Counted from the first letter of the stretch, positions 1-10,799 are shown. The stretch is 64,000 nucleotides of DNA from Limnanthes douglasii subsp. nivea (GCA_036936605.1 JAUPFV010000002.1:316030893-316094892); one strand, 5' to 3'. Notes: generated by a model not told the origin, from the sequence alone. Program-made: numbers and translations.

Positions 1-455
1 TTATGATTTATAGAGGTCTATTTACTTTGAAATTGAACTCTACAACTCTCTATAATGAATAATAATATAAGACATGTAACATAACTTAAATTTTGAGAAT
101 TAATAACATAGATACATAATAAATACCTTAGTGTATGAAGCTTGTAGTTAGAGTTGTCTAATTGATGGTAAAAGAAAAATTGTTCTAAAAGATTGTTTCT
201 TATAGTTAGGTTTTTCTACTAACATCATCAAATTTATGTAAATTTACATTATTTTTTAAATCAACATATCTATTTATATTGAAATAATATAGATTTATAT
301 TATAAATTCGAAAATAAATAATATATATAATAAAAATCTATATCAAATTCATATATAAATTTATATTATTTTTTAAATTAATATATTTATTTATATTAAA
401 ATAAAATAGATTAGTATTTTATATATAATAATAAATAAATGATATATTACATTAA

Positions 456-459
<4 letters not shown>

Positions 460-489
<30 letters not shown>
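460..489. repeat. (TA)n microsatellite
   Basis: About fifteen uninterrupted TA dinucleotides lie inside a longer A/T-only stretch. This is a simple sequence repeat that is likely to vary in length between individuals. Confidence 0.9.
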
Positions 490-492
<3 letters not shown>

Positions 493-689
493 AATAAAAA
501 TCTAACTTAACTTAAATTTAAAAGACATCATCGACATGATCAGTGGGTTCCTGACTTGGCTTTTTGTTAACTCGACAAAGGTAAGATGTACGACTGTATT
601 ACTAAACATATAATTTAATGGAACCAAATGAGTTTCTAGGACCCCACAGGCACCCACCTGGCTCCGCCTATGGATGCAAGATAAATACA

Positions 690-1110
690 TGAATGATGAG
701 AGATACGAGACCAGTTTATAATGATTCATTGTATAATACTAATACATAATAATGGTGGTATATGAGAAACCAATTCATAATAACCTCATATAAGGTGATA
801 GATGCGAGACCAATAGTTCATTATAGCAGATCAGTTCATACCCAAATACATGGATAATTATAGATGTGAGATAAGTTGATAATAACCTCATATCAGGTGA
901 TATATACGAGACTAGTATATAATTCATTATAGCTTTCCAATTTTTTAACCAAGTATATAGGTGGTGATAGATGCGAGACATGTTCATAATAACCTCATAC
1001 GAATGATAGACGCGAGACTAGTATATAATTTACTATAGCAGATCAATTAATAACCAAGCACATGGATGGTGATAGATGTGAGGCTATCATATAAGCAATG
1101 CCACTTTATA
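690..1110. repeat. Diverged ~105-bp tandem repeat, about 3-4 units
   Basis: The phrase ATAACCTCATA recurs at about 780, 882 and 989. Each copy is followed by GGTGATAGATGCGAGACC-like sequence and then by ATAATTCATTATAGCAGA-like sequence, giving a spacing of about 101-108 bp. Copies differ by many substitutions and small indels, so the array is old. It codes for nothing recognisable. Confidence 0.75.
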
Positions 1111-1449
1111 ACTAATCAGATGAATAATTTATATGTAACCAAGCCCTCAAAAAATTTCAATAAGATCTAGCTTTTTATCGATATCAATAGAGCCCATGCG
1201 TTTAGAAATCTCATATCACCTTCACATGAGGAGTTTCTAGAGTGGCTTGGGTGTTTGCCTATTAAGGTTTATGTGAAGTTAGATAGAGATAGACGAAACA
1301 AATAAAATAGTTATTGAACTTAGATGGTAAAAATAAGCCACATGTAGTTAGCAAAGGTATTTGTGGTATTTTTGTTTTCTATTCGTCTCGAATATTGCAA
1401 CTATCCTCTTGAAAACTGATATCTTTTATAACCAACCACATTTTTTGTG

Positions 1450-1680
1450 AGAGATGCTTAATAGTTGATAGATGTGAGACCAATATATACTTAACTGTAG
1501 AAGACCAATTCATAATTGAACAATTCATAATAACCTCATATAAGGTGATAGGTGCGAGACCAATTCATGGGTGGTGATAAATGCGAGATCAATTCAAAAT
1601 AACTTCATATGAGGTGATAGATGTTAGGCCAATATATAATTCACTATAACAGACCAATTTATAGATAAGTACAAAACTAA
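1450..1680. repeat. Detached copies of the ~105-bp repeat
   Basis: The same phrases as in the 690-1110 array (GATAGATGTGAGACC, AATAACCTCATATAAGGTG, AATTCACTATA) recur here at about 1460, 1530 and 1600. They are separated from the main array by about 340 bp of unrelated sequence. The array was probably interrupted or partly deleted. Confidence 0.6.
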
Positions 1681-2580
1681 GAAATAGTACAACATACATA
1701 TAACTCTGATTATGTTTACATTATTAAGTAACATTACAACATATATACAACTTTGGTTGTGTTTACATCATTAACCAACGTTACATATGGATTTTCACCT
1801 AAACCTGTTTGTGTTTTTATTATTAAGAAACAATTAAAACAACTTTCCTCTCTTTAATGTTTTAATGTTGCAATATCATCAGGGTTTTGCTTTCTATTTT
1901 TACTTATTCCAATAAAATCTTAACGTACTAGCAAACCATGGCCACAATCAAGTATTCCACTTTTTGTTGAGGGATTTTTCTTGGCTCACTATCTTCATTT
2001 TTGGTCTTGTACACAATTTTTTCTTCTTTAAATCAGTAATTTATAAGATTAATCAATAAATAAATTCACAAAGATATGTGAGACATTACATAACATACGG
2101 GAAAATATGTGACATGAGATATGCGAGACATTACTATCTTTATTTTTTGTCATGTGACTACATTTTCATGAATTTTTTTGCAGTGCATCAGACTTTTATC
2201 TTTAAGACTAAAGACCCCGTGTGTTTTTCCTCCAAAATGAACAAGTGTCAAGATTTCCAAACTGTATTATCACATTTTTACACAACCATCATCTGCTTAT
2301 GTTTGATTTATTGGAGCTTATAACTCACAAAGTGTCAGAATGCGTTGTGCGAATCCGAACTGACGAACTACTTATTTCGGGTAATATACTTGCACGTAAT
2401 TCAACCCGACTATATTTCCACAGTGGTTGGAATAACCGAAAATAATTTTTCCGCTATTGGCCAGCATAGTTAGTTTTATCCATCATCAGTATGATGAATA
2501 AGTAAGGGATGTTTCACATATATCATTTCTTCATTTTTTTTGCATCATACATATTTCATGTTTTTATATAAAATATAAAA

Positions 2581-2589
2581 GGTTTTGCA
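2581..2589. repeat. Left 9-bp target-site duplication of the Mutator-like element
   Basis: GGTTTTGCA directly abuts the outer end of the left inverted repeat and pairs with GGTTTTACA at 4522-4530 (8 of 9 identical). A 9-bp duplication is the signature of Mutator-superfamily transposition. Confidence 0.85.
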
Positions 2590-3021
2590 GGCTAAAAAGC
2601 ACCTGTGGTCCCTCATGTTTACCACTTGTATCAACTTGGTCCCCTTTCTTCAATCATGCATAAAACGCATCTCCTTCCTATTTTTAACTTGCAATTTTAG
2701 TCCCCCCGCACATGTGAAGCTTGTGAGCTTGACACGTGGCACCAGTTTTTGTTGCAAGAATGGTCCCCCAATTCTTCTTCCAAAAATGCCCCTTCTCGTT
2801 CCACCTCAGCTGTCATGTCAGCTGCCCCCTCAATTTACCATTTACCTTAAGTTTTTACCGTTTTACCAAAAAACTTACCATTTGCCCTAACTTAACCCAA
2901 ACGGACCGAATCATACCCTTATGTTATTAACCCACCCCGAAACCATATAGATCCAGCCCAGTCCGTAATAATATAACCCAACCCGCTTATACTTACCCAA
3001 ATCGGACCCTAATTACCCCAA
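2590..3021 (+). repeat. Left terminal inverted repeat (~432 bp)
   Basis: It matches the reverse complement of 4087-4521 along its whole length, with scattered substitutions and one indel of a few tens of bases near the inner end. The shared stretch ends in AATTACCCCAA. The CT-rich strand mimics open reading frames, but both repeat copies do so symmetrically and no gene is implied. Confidence 0.9.
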
Positions 3022-3150
3022 ACCCTAATACCAGTGACCACTCTTTCTGTTTGTAATCGTAGAAGCTCTGCTGCTAACTCAGAACCATCTTTCTTCTTTC
3101 TTTCTTCTTTCTTATTTCTTTCTTCTTTCTTCTTTCCTTCACCAAAATAC

Positions 3151-3547
3151 ATGGCTTACTCCGGTGTTTCAAGAAACTCAAGTGGCGATGGTATTTGTGA
3201 ATGCGGGTTACCCAGTATAACCCGAATTGCTTCGACAGATCCAAATCGAGGAAGAAGATTCATAGGATGTAGCAATTTCGGGGTAAGTATTGTGTACGAC
3301 TTACTATATCTTACTTTGTTATCCCATAATCTTCTTCTAAACTCTGATTTTGTAAAGAGGAGGGCATTGTCGTTATTTTCGTTGGATTGATCCCCCAATT
3401 AACAACGGGTCACAATCTGCTATCAATGGATTGCTGAAGAGGGTTTCAAGATTAGAAGGAGATTGTGAAAGGATGAAGAAGATTACTATTTTTCTGTTTG
3501 TATTGGTATGGAGTATAATAACATTTGAATTGCTTTCGTATGGTTAG
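3151..3547 (+). CDS. Small GRF-type zinc-finger protein with a C-terminal membrane segment (transposon-borne)
   Basis: The ATG at 3151 opens a 44-codon first exon containing CECG, then PNRGRRFIGC, the first half of a GRF zinc finger (a probable nucleic-acid-binding Zn ribbon). A GTAAGT donor follows at 3283. Downstream, from about 3360, another frame reads GHCRYFRWIDPP, the second half of the same finger. It continues through a short basic/coiled segment (GLLKRVSRLEGDCERMKK) and a hydrophobic stretch (ITIFLFVLVWSIITFELL) to TAG at 3545-3547. This finger-coil-TM layout is common in small plant GRF proteins found in and around Mutator elements. By my count none of the AG acceptors I can see (3356-3362) keeps the two halves in frame, so the gene may carry a 1-nt lesion or use an unusual acceptor. 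Confidence 0.65.
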
Positions 3548-4086
3548 TCTACTGTAATTACTTAGCCACTGTAATCTGTAAGAAATTAAGAGTTGTATTT
3601 GTTGGGTGGATGTTTATTATTTCAATGATAATTTACGATTTGTAATTCAATGTGTTGTAGTTGTAGATTTTTGTTAAGTAAAAAAACATTGATTTTAGCC
3701 TCTGTTAAAACCTTTGATTTTAGCCTCTGTTAAGTCTAAAAACCATTGTTTTTACTGATGGATGAAGAAGTCGCCTTGATGGAATGGATGAAAGTGTCTG
3801 AAGTCGTAATAGGGTTTACTGATGAATGTGTTACTAAAAATGGAATGGAAAACGATGGAATCGATTTATGGTTTACTGATGAAAGTGGCTGAAGTCGCTT
3901 TAGGGTTTACAGAGAGGAAGGGAAACTGGTTCCAATCTTGGTGAAATCGATGATGGTTTCAGTAGAGCAAAGAAGAAGGGAAAGTCGTAGGGTAAGGAGA
4001 AAGGTTGTCGCGTTTTGGTCTCTCTGGGATTGCTTTGAGATTTCTGAGTTTCTAAAATTGGAGGGAAAAATTAGGGATAGTGTAAA
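3548..4086. other. Non-coding interior of the Mutator-like element
   Basis: This is the sequence between the zinc-finger gene and the right inverted repeat. It contains a locally repeated phrase (TTTTAGCCTCTGTTAA twice around 3690-3730) and several repeats of GTTTACTGATGAA-like text near 3750-3880. I recognise no protein domain in it. Confidence 0.5.
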
Positions 4087-4521
4087 TTGGGGTAATTGGG
4101 GTACGATTTGGGTAATTGGAGTAAACGGGTCGGGTTAGGTTATATTGTGTTGGGCTGGGCTGGGCTAGGTTATATTATTACGGGCTGGGCTGGATCTATA
4201 TGGTTTCGGGTTGGGTTAAGTTAGGGTAAGTGGTAAGTTTTTTGGTAAAACGGTAAAAACTTAAGGTAAATGGTAAATTGAGGGGGCAGCTGACATGGCA
4301 GCTGAGGTGGAACGAGAAGGGGCATTTTTGGAAGAAAAATTGGGGGACCCTTCTTGCAACAAAAACTGGTGCCACGTGTCAAGCTCACAAGCTTCACATG
4401 TGCGGGGGGACTAAAATTGCAAGTTAAAAATAGGAAGGGGACGCATTCTATGCATGATTGAAGGAAGGGGACCAAGTTGATACAAGTGGTAAACATGGTG
4501 GACCACAGGTGCTTTTTAGCC
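4087..4521 (-). repeat. Right terminal inverted repeat (~435 bp)
   Basis: This is the reverse complement of the left repeat and ends GCTTTTTAGCC at 4521. It carries an expanded GGGCT run near 4150-4190 that is absent from the left copy. Divergence between the two ends indicates that the insertion is not recent. Confidence 0.9.
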
Positions 4522-4530
4522 GGTTTTACA
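4522..4530. repeat. Right 9-bp target-site duplication of the Mutator-like element
   Basis: GGTTTTACA abuts the right inverted repeat and pairs with GGTTTTGCA at 2581-2589. Confidence 0.85.
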
Positions 4531-5024
4531 TGTATATTACATTAGATTTTGCAAGCACTAACATATATTTTTATATTTTTTGTCTAGGATGGAAAATGAT
4601 AAGAACAAAGCGTCTAGAATCAATATTTCACGTAGATCTTACTAACACGACACAAAAACAACAAGATGGATCTTAAAAAAACAATAGATTGGTGGATGAA
4701 ATAGTAACAACGAATATGTATATGAGTTAAAAAATTGTTTCGGATATCAAGCAATGATAGTCAAACATTTCAAAATACCGATCGATGGTTTTCAAACAAA
4801 AAATCTAAGTTTTATATGTTAACAAAAGAGAAAATTAAGAGATACAAAACCACTAACCTCTGAACGGATTATTTGAAATGAATTTGTCAACAAAAATAAA
4901 TTGTAATAGTCGATTTTAATTTATCTTTTGAATTTTTTTTAAAAAAATATAATAATTATGCTTAATTATTGCATTACTTTCTTTTTTAAAACAATACACA
5001 TGGCTAAAATTTGTAATTATAAAA
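4531..5024. other. AT-rich spacer, nothing recognised
   Basis: This is the original target DNA between the Mutator-like element and the LINE. It has no coding signal or repeat that I can see. Confidence 0.6.
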
Positions 5025-5052
5025 AAATCTATATAGTTACAAATAATAATAA
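5025..5052. repeat. Left 28-bp target-site duplication of the LINE
   Basis: The 28 bases from 5025 (AAATCTATATAGTTAC..., ending in AAT repeats) recur at 6921-6948 with a single mismatch. A long duplication around a 5'-truncated element is typical of target-primed reverse transcription. Confidence 0.85.
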
Positions 5053-6211
5053 TAATGATTATCTTAACCTCATTTCCACTACTACAATATCCCATGATCT
5101 AAGTGACAAAATTGAATGGAACTTATCTAAAGATAAAAGTTTCAATACTAAGATAACTTGGGATAGTATCAGATTTGTTTATACTAAGCAATCTATTTTT
5201 AAGAAAGTTTGGCATCATTTCATTCCTAGCAAATTTTCGTTTCTTTGTTGGAAACTTTTAAAAAATTATGCTCATATTGACAATATTCTTACTAAAAGGC
5301 ACATGATGATTGTTTCTAAATGCCAGTTTTGCTGTAACTGTGAGGACAAGAATCATCTTTTCATTAGTTGTAATTTTGCCTGGTCTATTTGGAATTATTT
5401 TGGTATAATGTTCAGAGTCCCTGTGAGACGTTTCATGTCTCTCAGCCATATGTTACGGTGTTGGTTTTGGTCCTCTGATTGTTCTTTTCACATTACTCAT
5501 GGTGTGCCTCAAATAATTATATGGGCTATTTGGGTCAATCGTAATCATCATAAGTTTGACAAATCATATGATAACTTTGATGGTGTTGTTACTAGGATTA
5601 AAAAAGTGATTCTAGGTATTGACTCTAAACTGAAAGCTAAGCATTGGTATGGGGTTACTGATGCAGGGGCTTACTTAGGATGCCTTGCTATTGGAAGGGC
5701 GAAAGTGAAGTACCTGAAATGAGTGCCTCCGTGTGCTGGGAGGTTAAAGGTCAATATCGATGGTGCCATGAGCTGCGTTGGTGAAGCTTCTGGTGGATTG
5801 GTGGTTCGTGACAGTCAGGGCACCATCATTGTTGGAGCCGGTTTTTTATTTGGAAAGCTGAGCCCCCTGCAAGCAGAGAGTAAAGCTTTGTTAGAAGCTC
5901 TTCTTCTGTGTAAAAGAAATGGCTGGAATAAAATTGATATGGAATCAGATTGTCTTACCTTGGTTAATAATGTAGTCTTTGGAGATAATGCGAATGGAAG
6001 CTCGATTGCTTCAATCTGCCGAAATTTGGTTCCTCCATCAATGAGTTTTCGTCACATTTCTCGAACCCAAAATGCAGCAGCAGATTGGGTCGCGAAATGG
6101 GTCTTGAAGGAGAAATCAAACTGTTGTTTCACCAATGTCGATGCTCCTGCCCCTTTGCTCGCCATTATCACCCTGGAAAGCTTGGGTGTAGGTTATATCG
6201 ACCCGGGTTAG
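5053..6211 (+). pseudogene. LINE ORF2 C-terminal fragment: zinc-binding RT domain plus RNase H
   Basis: One reading frame runs through the fragment, interrupted once by TGA at 5720-5722. The first part (about 5190-5400) is the reverse-transcriptase zinc-binding domain, with W-LL-N, CQFC and H-F-C spacing. After the stop the frame resumes with PPCAGRLKVNIDGAM and continues as a plant LINE RNase H domain, with acidic residues in NIDGAM, AESKALLEAL and MESDCLTLV. Related elements have a Trp just before the V-P-P motif, so the TGA probably arose from TGG. The original start lies outside the inserted fragment; the ATG at 4958 is in flanking DNA. Confidence 0.8.
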
Positions 6212-6920
6212 GGTTTTCTCTACTTTCTAAAGGGAGAGGGCTTCTGAGTGAGTGTCGAAGATGGAATCTATCTCCGGTGCACCGCACCCAACTCTTTTCA
6301 AATCGTAAGAGCTAGTTTCTCGAGTGAGCGTCGACCTGAAGGTTGAAGACGATAGGTCTCCCCTTGGTGCACTGCACTCTTTTCTATCTCCTTTGATTGA
6401 GAAAGTCTGGGTGTGAGCGTCAACCACGAAGAAAGACTCCCCTTCTTTCTGTTGGTATTTGCTGGTGAAGAGTGATGGCTGTTTTAGGGTTAGAATTTGA
6501 GGTCGGGTGGTGGATGAAGAGGAGGCAGTCGAATTAGGGTTTACCTTAGATCGTCTGATCTTTTAGTGCACTTCACCCAGTTCAAACCTTTCTCTTCAAA
6601 TCTGAAGAGAAATGGTCATGAAGGCGGCGTCAACCGAGTTGTATCAGAAGATCCTTGGTGGATTGGAGCTATTGGGGTGTTTTCTGATGATTTGTGGTGG
6701 CGAATCTGAGTCTAATTTTTTGAATTAAAGAGGTTGAAGAAGAGGAGGCAGTCGATCTAGGGTCTGTTTGTATTGAATTAGGGTTTGGCCCTTGATTTGG
6801 GGCTTCTCTATTAGGCTATTTTTGTGTGAAGCCCTCTTATTTCTGTGTGGTCTTTAATTTGGCCCTCTTTCTTTGTAAAACTTTGAAATTCGGTAATAAA
6901 TTTGTCTTTCTGTTAAAATA
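5053..6920 (+). mobile_element. 5'-truncated LINE (non-LTR retrotransposon), 3' end retained
   Basis: Between 28-bp direct duplications lie the zinc-binding and RNase H C-terminus of a LINE ORF2, a GC-richer 3' untranslated region (about 6212-6900) and a short A-rich tail (TTAAAATAA). The endonuclease and the core reverse transcriptase are missing, so this copy was born dead. The 3' UTR repeats GTGAGTGTCGA/GTGAGCGTC phrases and GGTGCACTGCAC around 6240-6400 and 6560. Confidence 0.85.
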
Positions 6921-6948
6921 AAATCTATATAATTACAAATAATAATAA
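6921..6948. repeat. Right 28-bp target-site duplication of the LINE
   Basis: It matches 5025-5052 at 27 of 28 positions and directly follows the A-rich tail. Confidence 0.85.
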
Positions 6949-7386
6949 AAATATTATATCTTAGTAATCATTTCCAAATAACACAAGATTATAAATAAAT
7001 AAAAACTACTGGCGGACTATAAAGACGCTCGTTAAGAAAACATTTTATAATCTTATACTTCGATTAAATTAAAAAATAAGGAAATGTCACACTAAATACC
7101 TTCTCACCAAACTTATTGTCATCTAGTACCTCAACTATTTTCTATTCCTACTAAATACTCATCTCACCAAAGTCATTCCGTTCTAATACCCAACCTATAT
7201 TTTCCTTCCTCAAATACCCTCAAATGTGTCAGATTATTTTCGAACCACAATTCAAATTTTGAATTTTTAACGGCCTACTCTGCTATTTTGAAAAGTAGAA
7301 ATGAACATATACTTGTATCTTAAGAAACCATTTTCAATCAATCTCTCTTCTTTAAACTTATTTCCTTCTTCATATCAGAGATAAAG
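6949..7386. other. AT-rich spacer and probable left end/leader of the large Mutator-like element
   Basis: Up to about 7078 this is plain AT-rich DNA. From about 7080 it changes to a C/T- and A-rich text with repeated ACTAAATACC / CTAATACCC phrases. That change may mark the left end of the large element, but I found no clear inverted repeat or target duplication to fix it. The stretch ending at 7386 (TCAGAGATAAAG) looks like a leader exon, because a GTAAGC donor follows. Confidence 0.4.
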
Positions 7387-8091
7387 GTAAGCGTTTATCA
7401 GTTTTGTTATGCAATTTACATGTTCTTGAAGCTTTTTTCATGGTTTTTCTTATTTCCTTGTTGTTTTGATTTTCGAAAATTTTAAGTTAACAGTCTTATT
7501 TTTTTTCTGGATGTTGTTAAAAACAGTAACTTCGATAGTTGGTGTTTGTAGATTTCAAAGATATCAAGTTTACAGCTTCTTTAATGGTGTTTTAACTCTA
7601 CCTTGGTTTTTGTACCTCTGTTGTTGAAGACGACACTGTTACGGTTTGCATGAGGTAACTGTCGCGCGAATTAGGTCTTTTAAATAGTGTGTGCGATTCA
7701 TTGTTTTCATAACATTATATCTCGCGCATTGGTTTGTCTTGCTGAACAGAGTGTACGTGTAACGCGATTGAAGTCTGCAGTTGGAGAAGCTAACGCGAGT
7801 CCTGTAGTAGTACAATCTTTATCGCGTAAGTTATAACATCTTCTTGCGCGATTGATATCTCTAATTATTCTTGCGCGAGTTATAGTTAAGGCAAGTTCAC
7901 TCTATCGCGTACGTTAATAACGGCTTATAACATTCCTTGGCAGCCAACGCGAATCCCATCTCTTTGTCTAGCGCGAGACACTATACACGCTAACGCGAGT
8001 TACCGTAAATACAAACACCCCGACCCCCAGCTTGTCTTACGCGATTCAGGGTACCCCTTCTACCGGGGTGTATTAGGCTTTTCATTTGCAG
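7387..8091 (+). other. Probable leader intron of the transposase gene, carrying motif cluster 1
   Basis: A donor AAAG|GTAAGC at 7387 and an acceptor TTTGCAG ending at 8091 bracket a stretch with no coding potential, just ahead of an ATG at 8100. Its second half holds about thirteen CGCG-core motifs. The intron call rests on splice consensus only. Confidence 0.5.
7662..8043 (+). repeat. CGCG-motif cluster 1 (~13 sites in 380 bp)
   Basis: Sites include CGCGCGAATTAGG (7663), ACGCGATTG (7762), ACGCGAGTCC (7793), GCGCGAGTTATAG (7872), ACGCGAATCCC (7946), GCGCGAGAC (7971), ACGCGAGTTAC (7992) and ACGCGATTCAGG (8039). The prevailing core is RCGCGA followed by A/G/T, T, C/T. Most sites read CGCGA on +, and a few read TCGCG. 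Spacing is irregular at about 10-40 bp. Confidence 0.85.
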
Positions 8092-9189
8092 CCTCCTAGA
8101 TGTCTAAGCAAAGAGTTTGTATTTTTAAATATTTGAAGCAGACCTCAATCGTTCCTTTTAGCTCGTTTGAAAACTTGAAGAAGTCGAGAAATATATTGAA
8201 GGTAGATGGGATGATCTTGTAAGGGTTGTTACACTATTTCCTACTCCTGTGGCGGTGAAAATTATTGTTTGTTTACTAACGAGACTGATTTCATTGGTTT
8301 GACTGCTTATCTCGATGTCGAGCGTCTGAAAAGCGTTAGCCTCTTCATAGAACAACCAGTAGTTGAAACAGATGCGCATGACCTTGGTAAACAGCCTACT
8401 GCAAGCTTTTTAGAACCCTGTGATGATCATTTACTAAGCGGGGAGAGTAGTAATGGTTTAATTGGTTCCCAGCATAAAAAAAAAGACATCTTGCAACTAC
8501 TGGATGGGTGGATGCTATCACAGGGGTTGGTCAGACATTCACTGATGGTGCCTCCGGTTTAAGGTTATCGTTATGCCGCTATGCTTTAGAGTTAGGTTTT
8601 GCTTTCAAGTATATGCATAATACATCCACTAAGATCACTGCTTACTGTGTCAACAAAAAGTCAGGTTGTAAATGGCGACTTTATGCATCAATAGATTCTA
8701 GCACTGGTTTTATGATGATCAAGCGCTTTGCCAACACCCATTCATGTAACCCAGTTTTTTCCAAGAAAAAAAGTAGGCATTTGACGTCCGATTTAATTGC
8801 GGATGAAATACATGAATCAATTAGGACAAGTCATTCTTTAACAGCAAAAACTATTCAGTCTTCTGTCAAACAAGACTATGGTTTAGATATTTCATACCGT
8901 TTATCGTGGAATGCTTTAGAGAAGGCTAGGAGGGAAGTTTTCAGAGAGAGTAATACTTCGTTCGGGTTGCTGAATTCATACTTTAGAAGATTAAAAAGTA
9001 GGGATATTACTACCGATTGTCATTTAGAGGTTGGTTTAGGAAATGTCTTCAGGAGGTGTTTTGTGTCTTTCGGATCATGCATTCAAGGCTTTCACTCATG
9101 TCGACCATTGATGTACGTGGACGGAACCCATTTAAATAGCAAGCATGGTGGTGTCTTGCTGTCTGCAGTGGCCAAGGACGGCAATAACA

Positions 9190-9699
9190 GTGTGTTTTTT
9201 TACTTTCTTCTTTATGTACATCTATAATATTCAGATACAGCATGTATCGCGCGTCATTATATTTTAACAACCCATGCGTCGATGTATTATTTAGGCACAT
9301 AGTTAGTTAGCTTGGGGCTTGTATCGCGCGTGATACCATGGCATGTTACGCGAGCTTTAACTCAACTGCCCCCAGAGTTAGTGTACATCTATACTATTGC
9401 TATTATAATCAACATCACGCGAAATACGCTATCCCCTCACACTTTGATATAGCCTGTATCGCGCGTAATACTTTTTGGAGAATATACTGACGCGCGAGAG
9501 TTAACGTTACGCTAGATATAACTCACTTGTTGCGCGACCTAGGTATTTCCTATAACGCGATACGCGCTTGCTATTATACTGACCATCGCGCGACCCAATA
9601 TCAACACACCACGCGTAACTTGTTGATACATCAGATGAAACGCGCATGAACCTCTACATACATCGATGCATAATTCACTTACCAAACCTATTTTTCCAG
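9190..9699 (+). other. 510-bp transposase intron filled with CGCG motifs
   Basis: Donor AACA|GTGTG and acceptor TTTTCCAG|TTGCATTT give exact frame continuity (GNN-IAFGIFGG) across the transposase core. About twelve CGCG-core motifs fall inside this intron and none in the exon sequence on either side, apart from one at 9915. Confidence 0.75.
9246..9645 (+). repeat. CGCG-motif cluster 2 (~12 sites in 400 bp)
   Basis: Sites include TATCGCGCGTCATTA (9246), TATCGCGCGTGATACC (9322), TACGCGAGC (9348), ACGCGAAATACG (9418), TATCGCGCGTAATAC (9458), GCGCGAGAGTTA (9492), GCGCGACC (9532), ACGCGATACGCG (9555) and CGCGCGACCC (9587). TATCGCGCGT occurs three times, so the motif occurs in both orientations here. 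The cluster lies wholly within the transposase intron. Confidence 0.85.
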
Positions 9700-10799
9700 T
9701 TGCATTTGGTATTTTTGGTGGAGAAGATTCGGATAACTGGATGTGGTTCATGGAATGTCTTAAACCCCATTTGTTGAACCGTCAAATCAATTTTATTTCC
9801 GACAGACATTCTGGTATTATCAATGTTGTTTCCGTTGTTTTTCCAAGCTGCTTTCATGCTTATTGTATATATCATTTGGTTAATAATTTGAAATCAGCTC
9901 TTGAAAACACCAACCGCGAGTATAAGAAGAAAATGTTGAAGTGATTCAAAGGTTGTGCTTACGCTCCAACTGTTGAACTTTTTAACGAGAGACTTTCCAA
10001 GTTTTAAGTAGAGCTAGTAAGAATGTAAAGGCGTTCATCGATAATCTGCCTCCCGATAAGTACGCTCAACCATTCGTCATTGGCAAACGTTATGGAGCGA
10101 TGGCATCATCTGCTGCCGAATCCTTTAACAATCAGATTAAAAAGTTTTGCAATTTACCTATTGTTGAAATGATAGACAAGATTAGAGTTATGCTAATGAC
10201 TCAGATCTCCAGACGTTATTCAAAAGGGCTAACTTGGAACAGTTTTTATGCCCCGAATATGAGAAACAGTTAAAGGAGAATGTTCAAACTGGCCGAACCT
10301 GGGTGGTATCTAAGTCTTCTGCAGGTTCATTCGAAGTTTATTCTAACCCAGTTATGGTTGTCAATATACTTGAATTTAAGTGTTCTTGTGGTTCATGGCA
10401 GCAAGAGTGTTTTCCATGCGCTCACTCATTGGCTGCAATATCATCAGTGAACGAAGATCCTATGACTTTGGTTGAACCATTCTACAGGGTAAGTAATTAT
10501 AGGTCCACCTATTCGTTTAGCATACCTGCCATAACCGATTTTGGTGAAAGTTCGTCATCTAATGAATCCGAAGGACCTGTTGTTCTACCTCCGAACGTAA
10601 AAAGGCGAGCTGGAAGGCCAAGGAAGAAGAGGATTCCATCTAGAGGAGAAGTATCATCTACCCACTTGCGCTGCGGCCGCTGCTTTAAATTTGGGCACAA
10701 CCGAAGAACATGTGATATGACAGTATGATTCAGTTGTTTCAGCCAGCATCCTTGGTAGTCTTATATGATACGCTATTCTCTGGATATTAAACTCTAAAC

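Larger units (their letters stand above)
1..2580. other. AT-rich intergenic DNA without a recognisable gene
   Basis: This stretch is very AT-rich, and its short reading frames show no recognisable domain or consistent codon use. It holds a TA microsatellite and a diverged tandem repeat, listed separately. The part from 1680 to 2580 shows no clear structure. It ends at the left target-site duplication of a Mutator-like element. Confidence 0.7.
2590..4521. mobile_element. Mutator-like element (1.93 kb) carrying a GRF zinc-finger gene
   Basis: The element is bounded by inverted repeats of about 430 bp that begin GGCTAAAAAGCACCTGTGG, and by a 9-bp target duplication. No transposase is encoded, so it would need one in trans. 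The internal 1.06 kb carries a short gene with a GRF-type zinc finger. It could be a Pack-MULE that captured part of a host gene, or a non-autonomous family in which this gene is standard. Long inverted repeats plus the 9-bp duplication make the Mutator-like assignment strong. Confidence 0.85.
8100..10728 (+). pseudogene. mudrA-like: MURA-type Mutator transposase, broken
   Basis: In order this shows a MuDR N-terminal DNA-binding domain (about 8530-8750, C-x4-C-x-W...H-x-C), then the MULE transposase core with catalytic Asp in YVDGTH (9120-9122), Asp in FISDRH (9801-9803) and Glu in AAESFN (10118-10120). A SWIM zinc finger follows (CSCGSW...CFPCAH, about 10380-10430), then a basic AT-hook-like RRAGRPRKKR and a C-terminal CCHC knuckle (about 10672-10713). 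A canonical 510-bp intron (9190-9699) splits the core. Lesions: N-terminal frameshifts (near 8265 and at the A-run at 8476-8484), an in-frame TGA at 9942-9944, and frameshifts near 10003-10020 and 10220. It would have cut and pasted the element in the nucleus; this copy cannot make the full protein. Confidence 0.85.

Noticed and set aside
2585..2930. Apparent reading frames in the CT-rich inverted repeats of the small Mutator-like element
   Set aside because: The same frames appear in mirror image in the right repeat (4221-4496); they are repeat sequence without domain or codon bias.
4958..5052. ATG at 4958 as the start of the LINE protein
   Set aside because: It lies in and before the target-site duplication, outside the inserted LINE, so it cannot be the original start.
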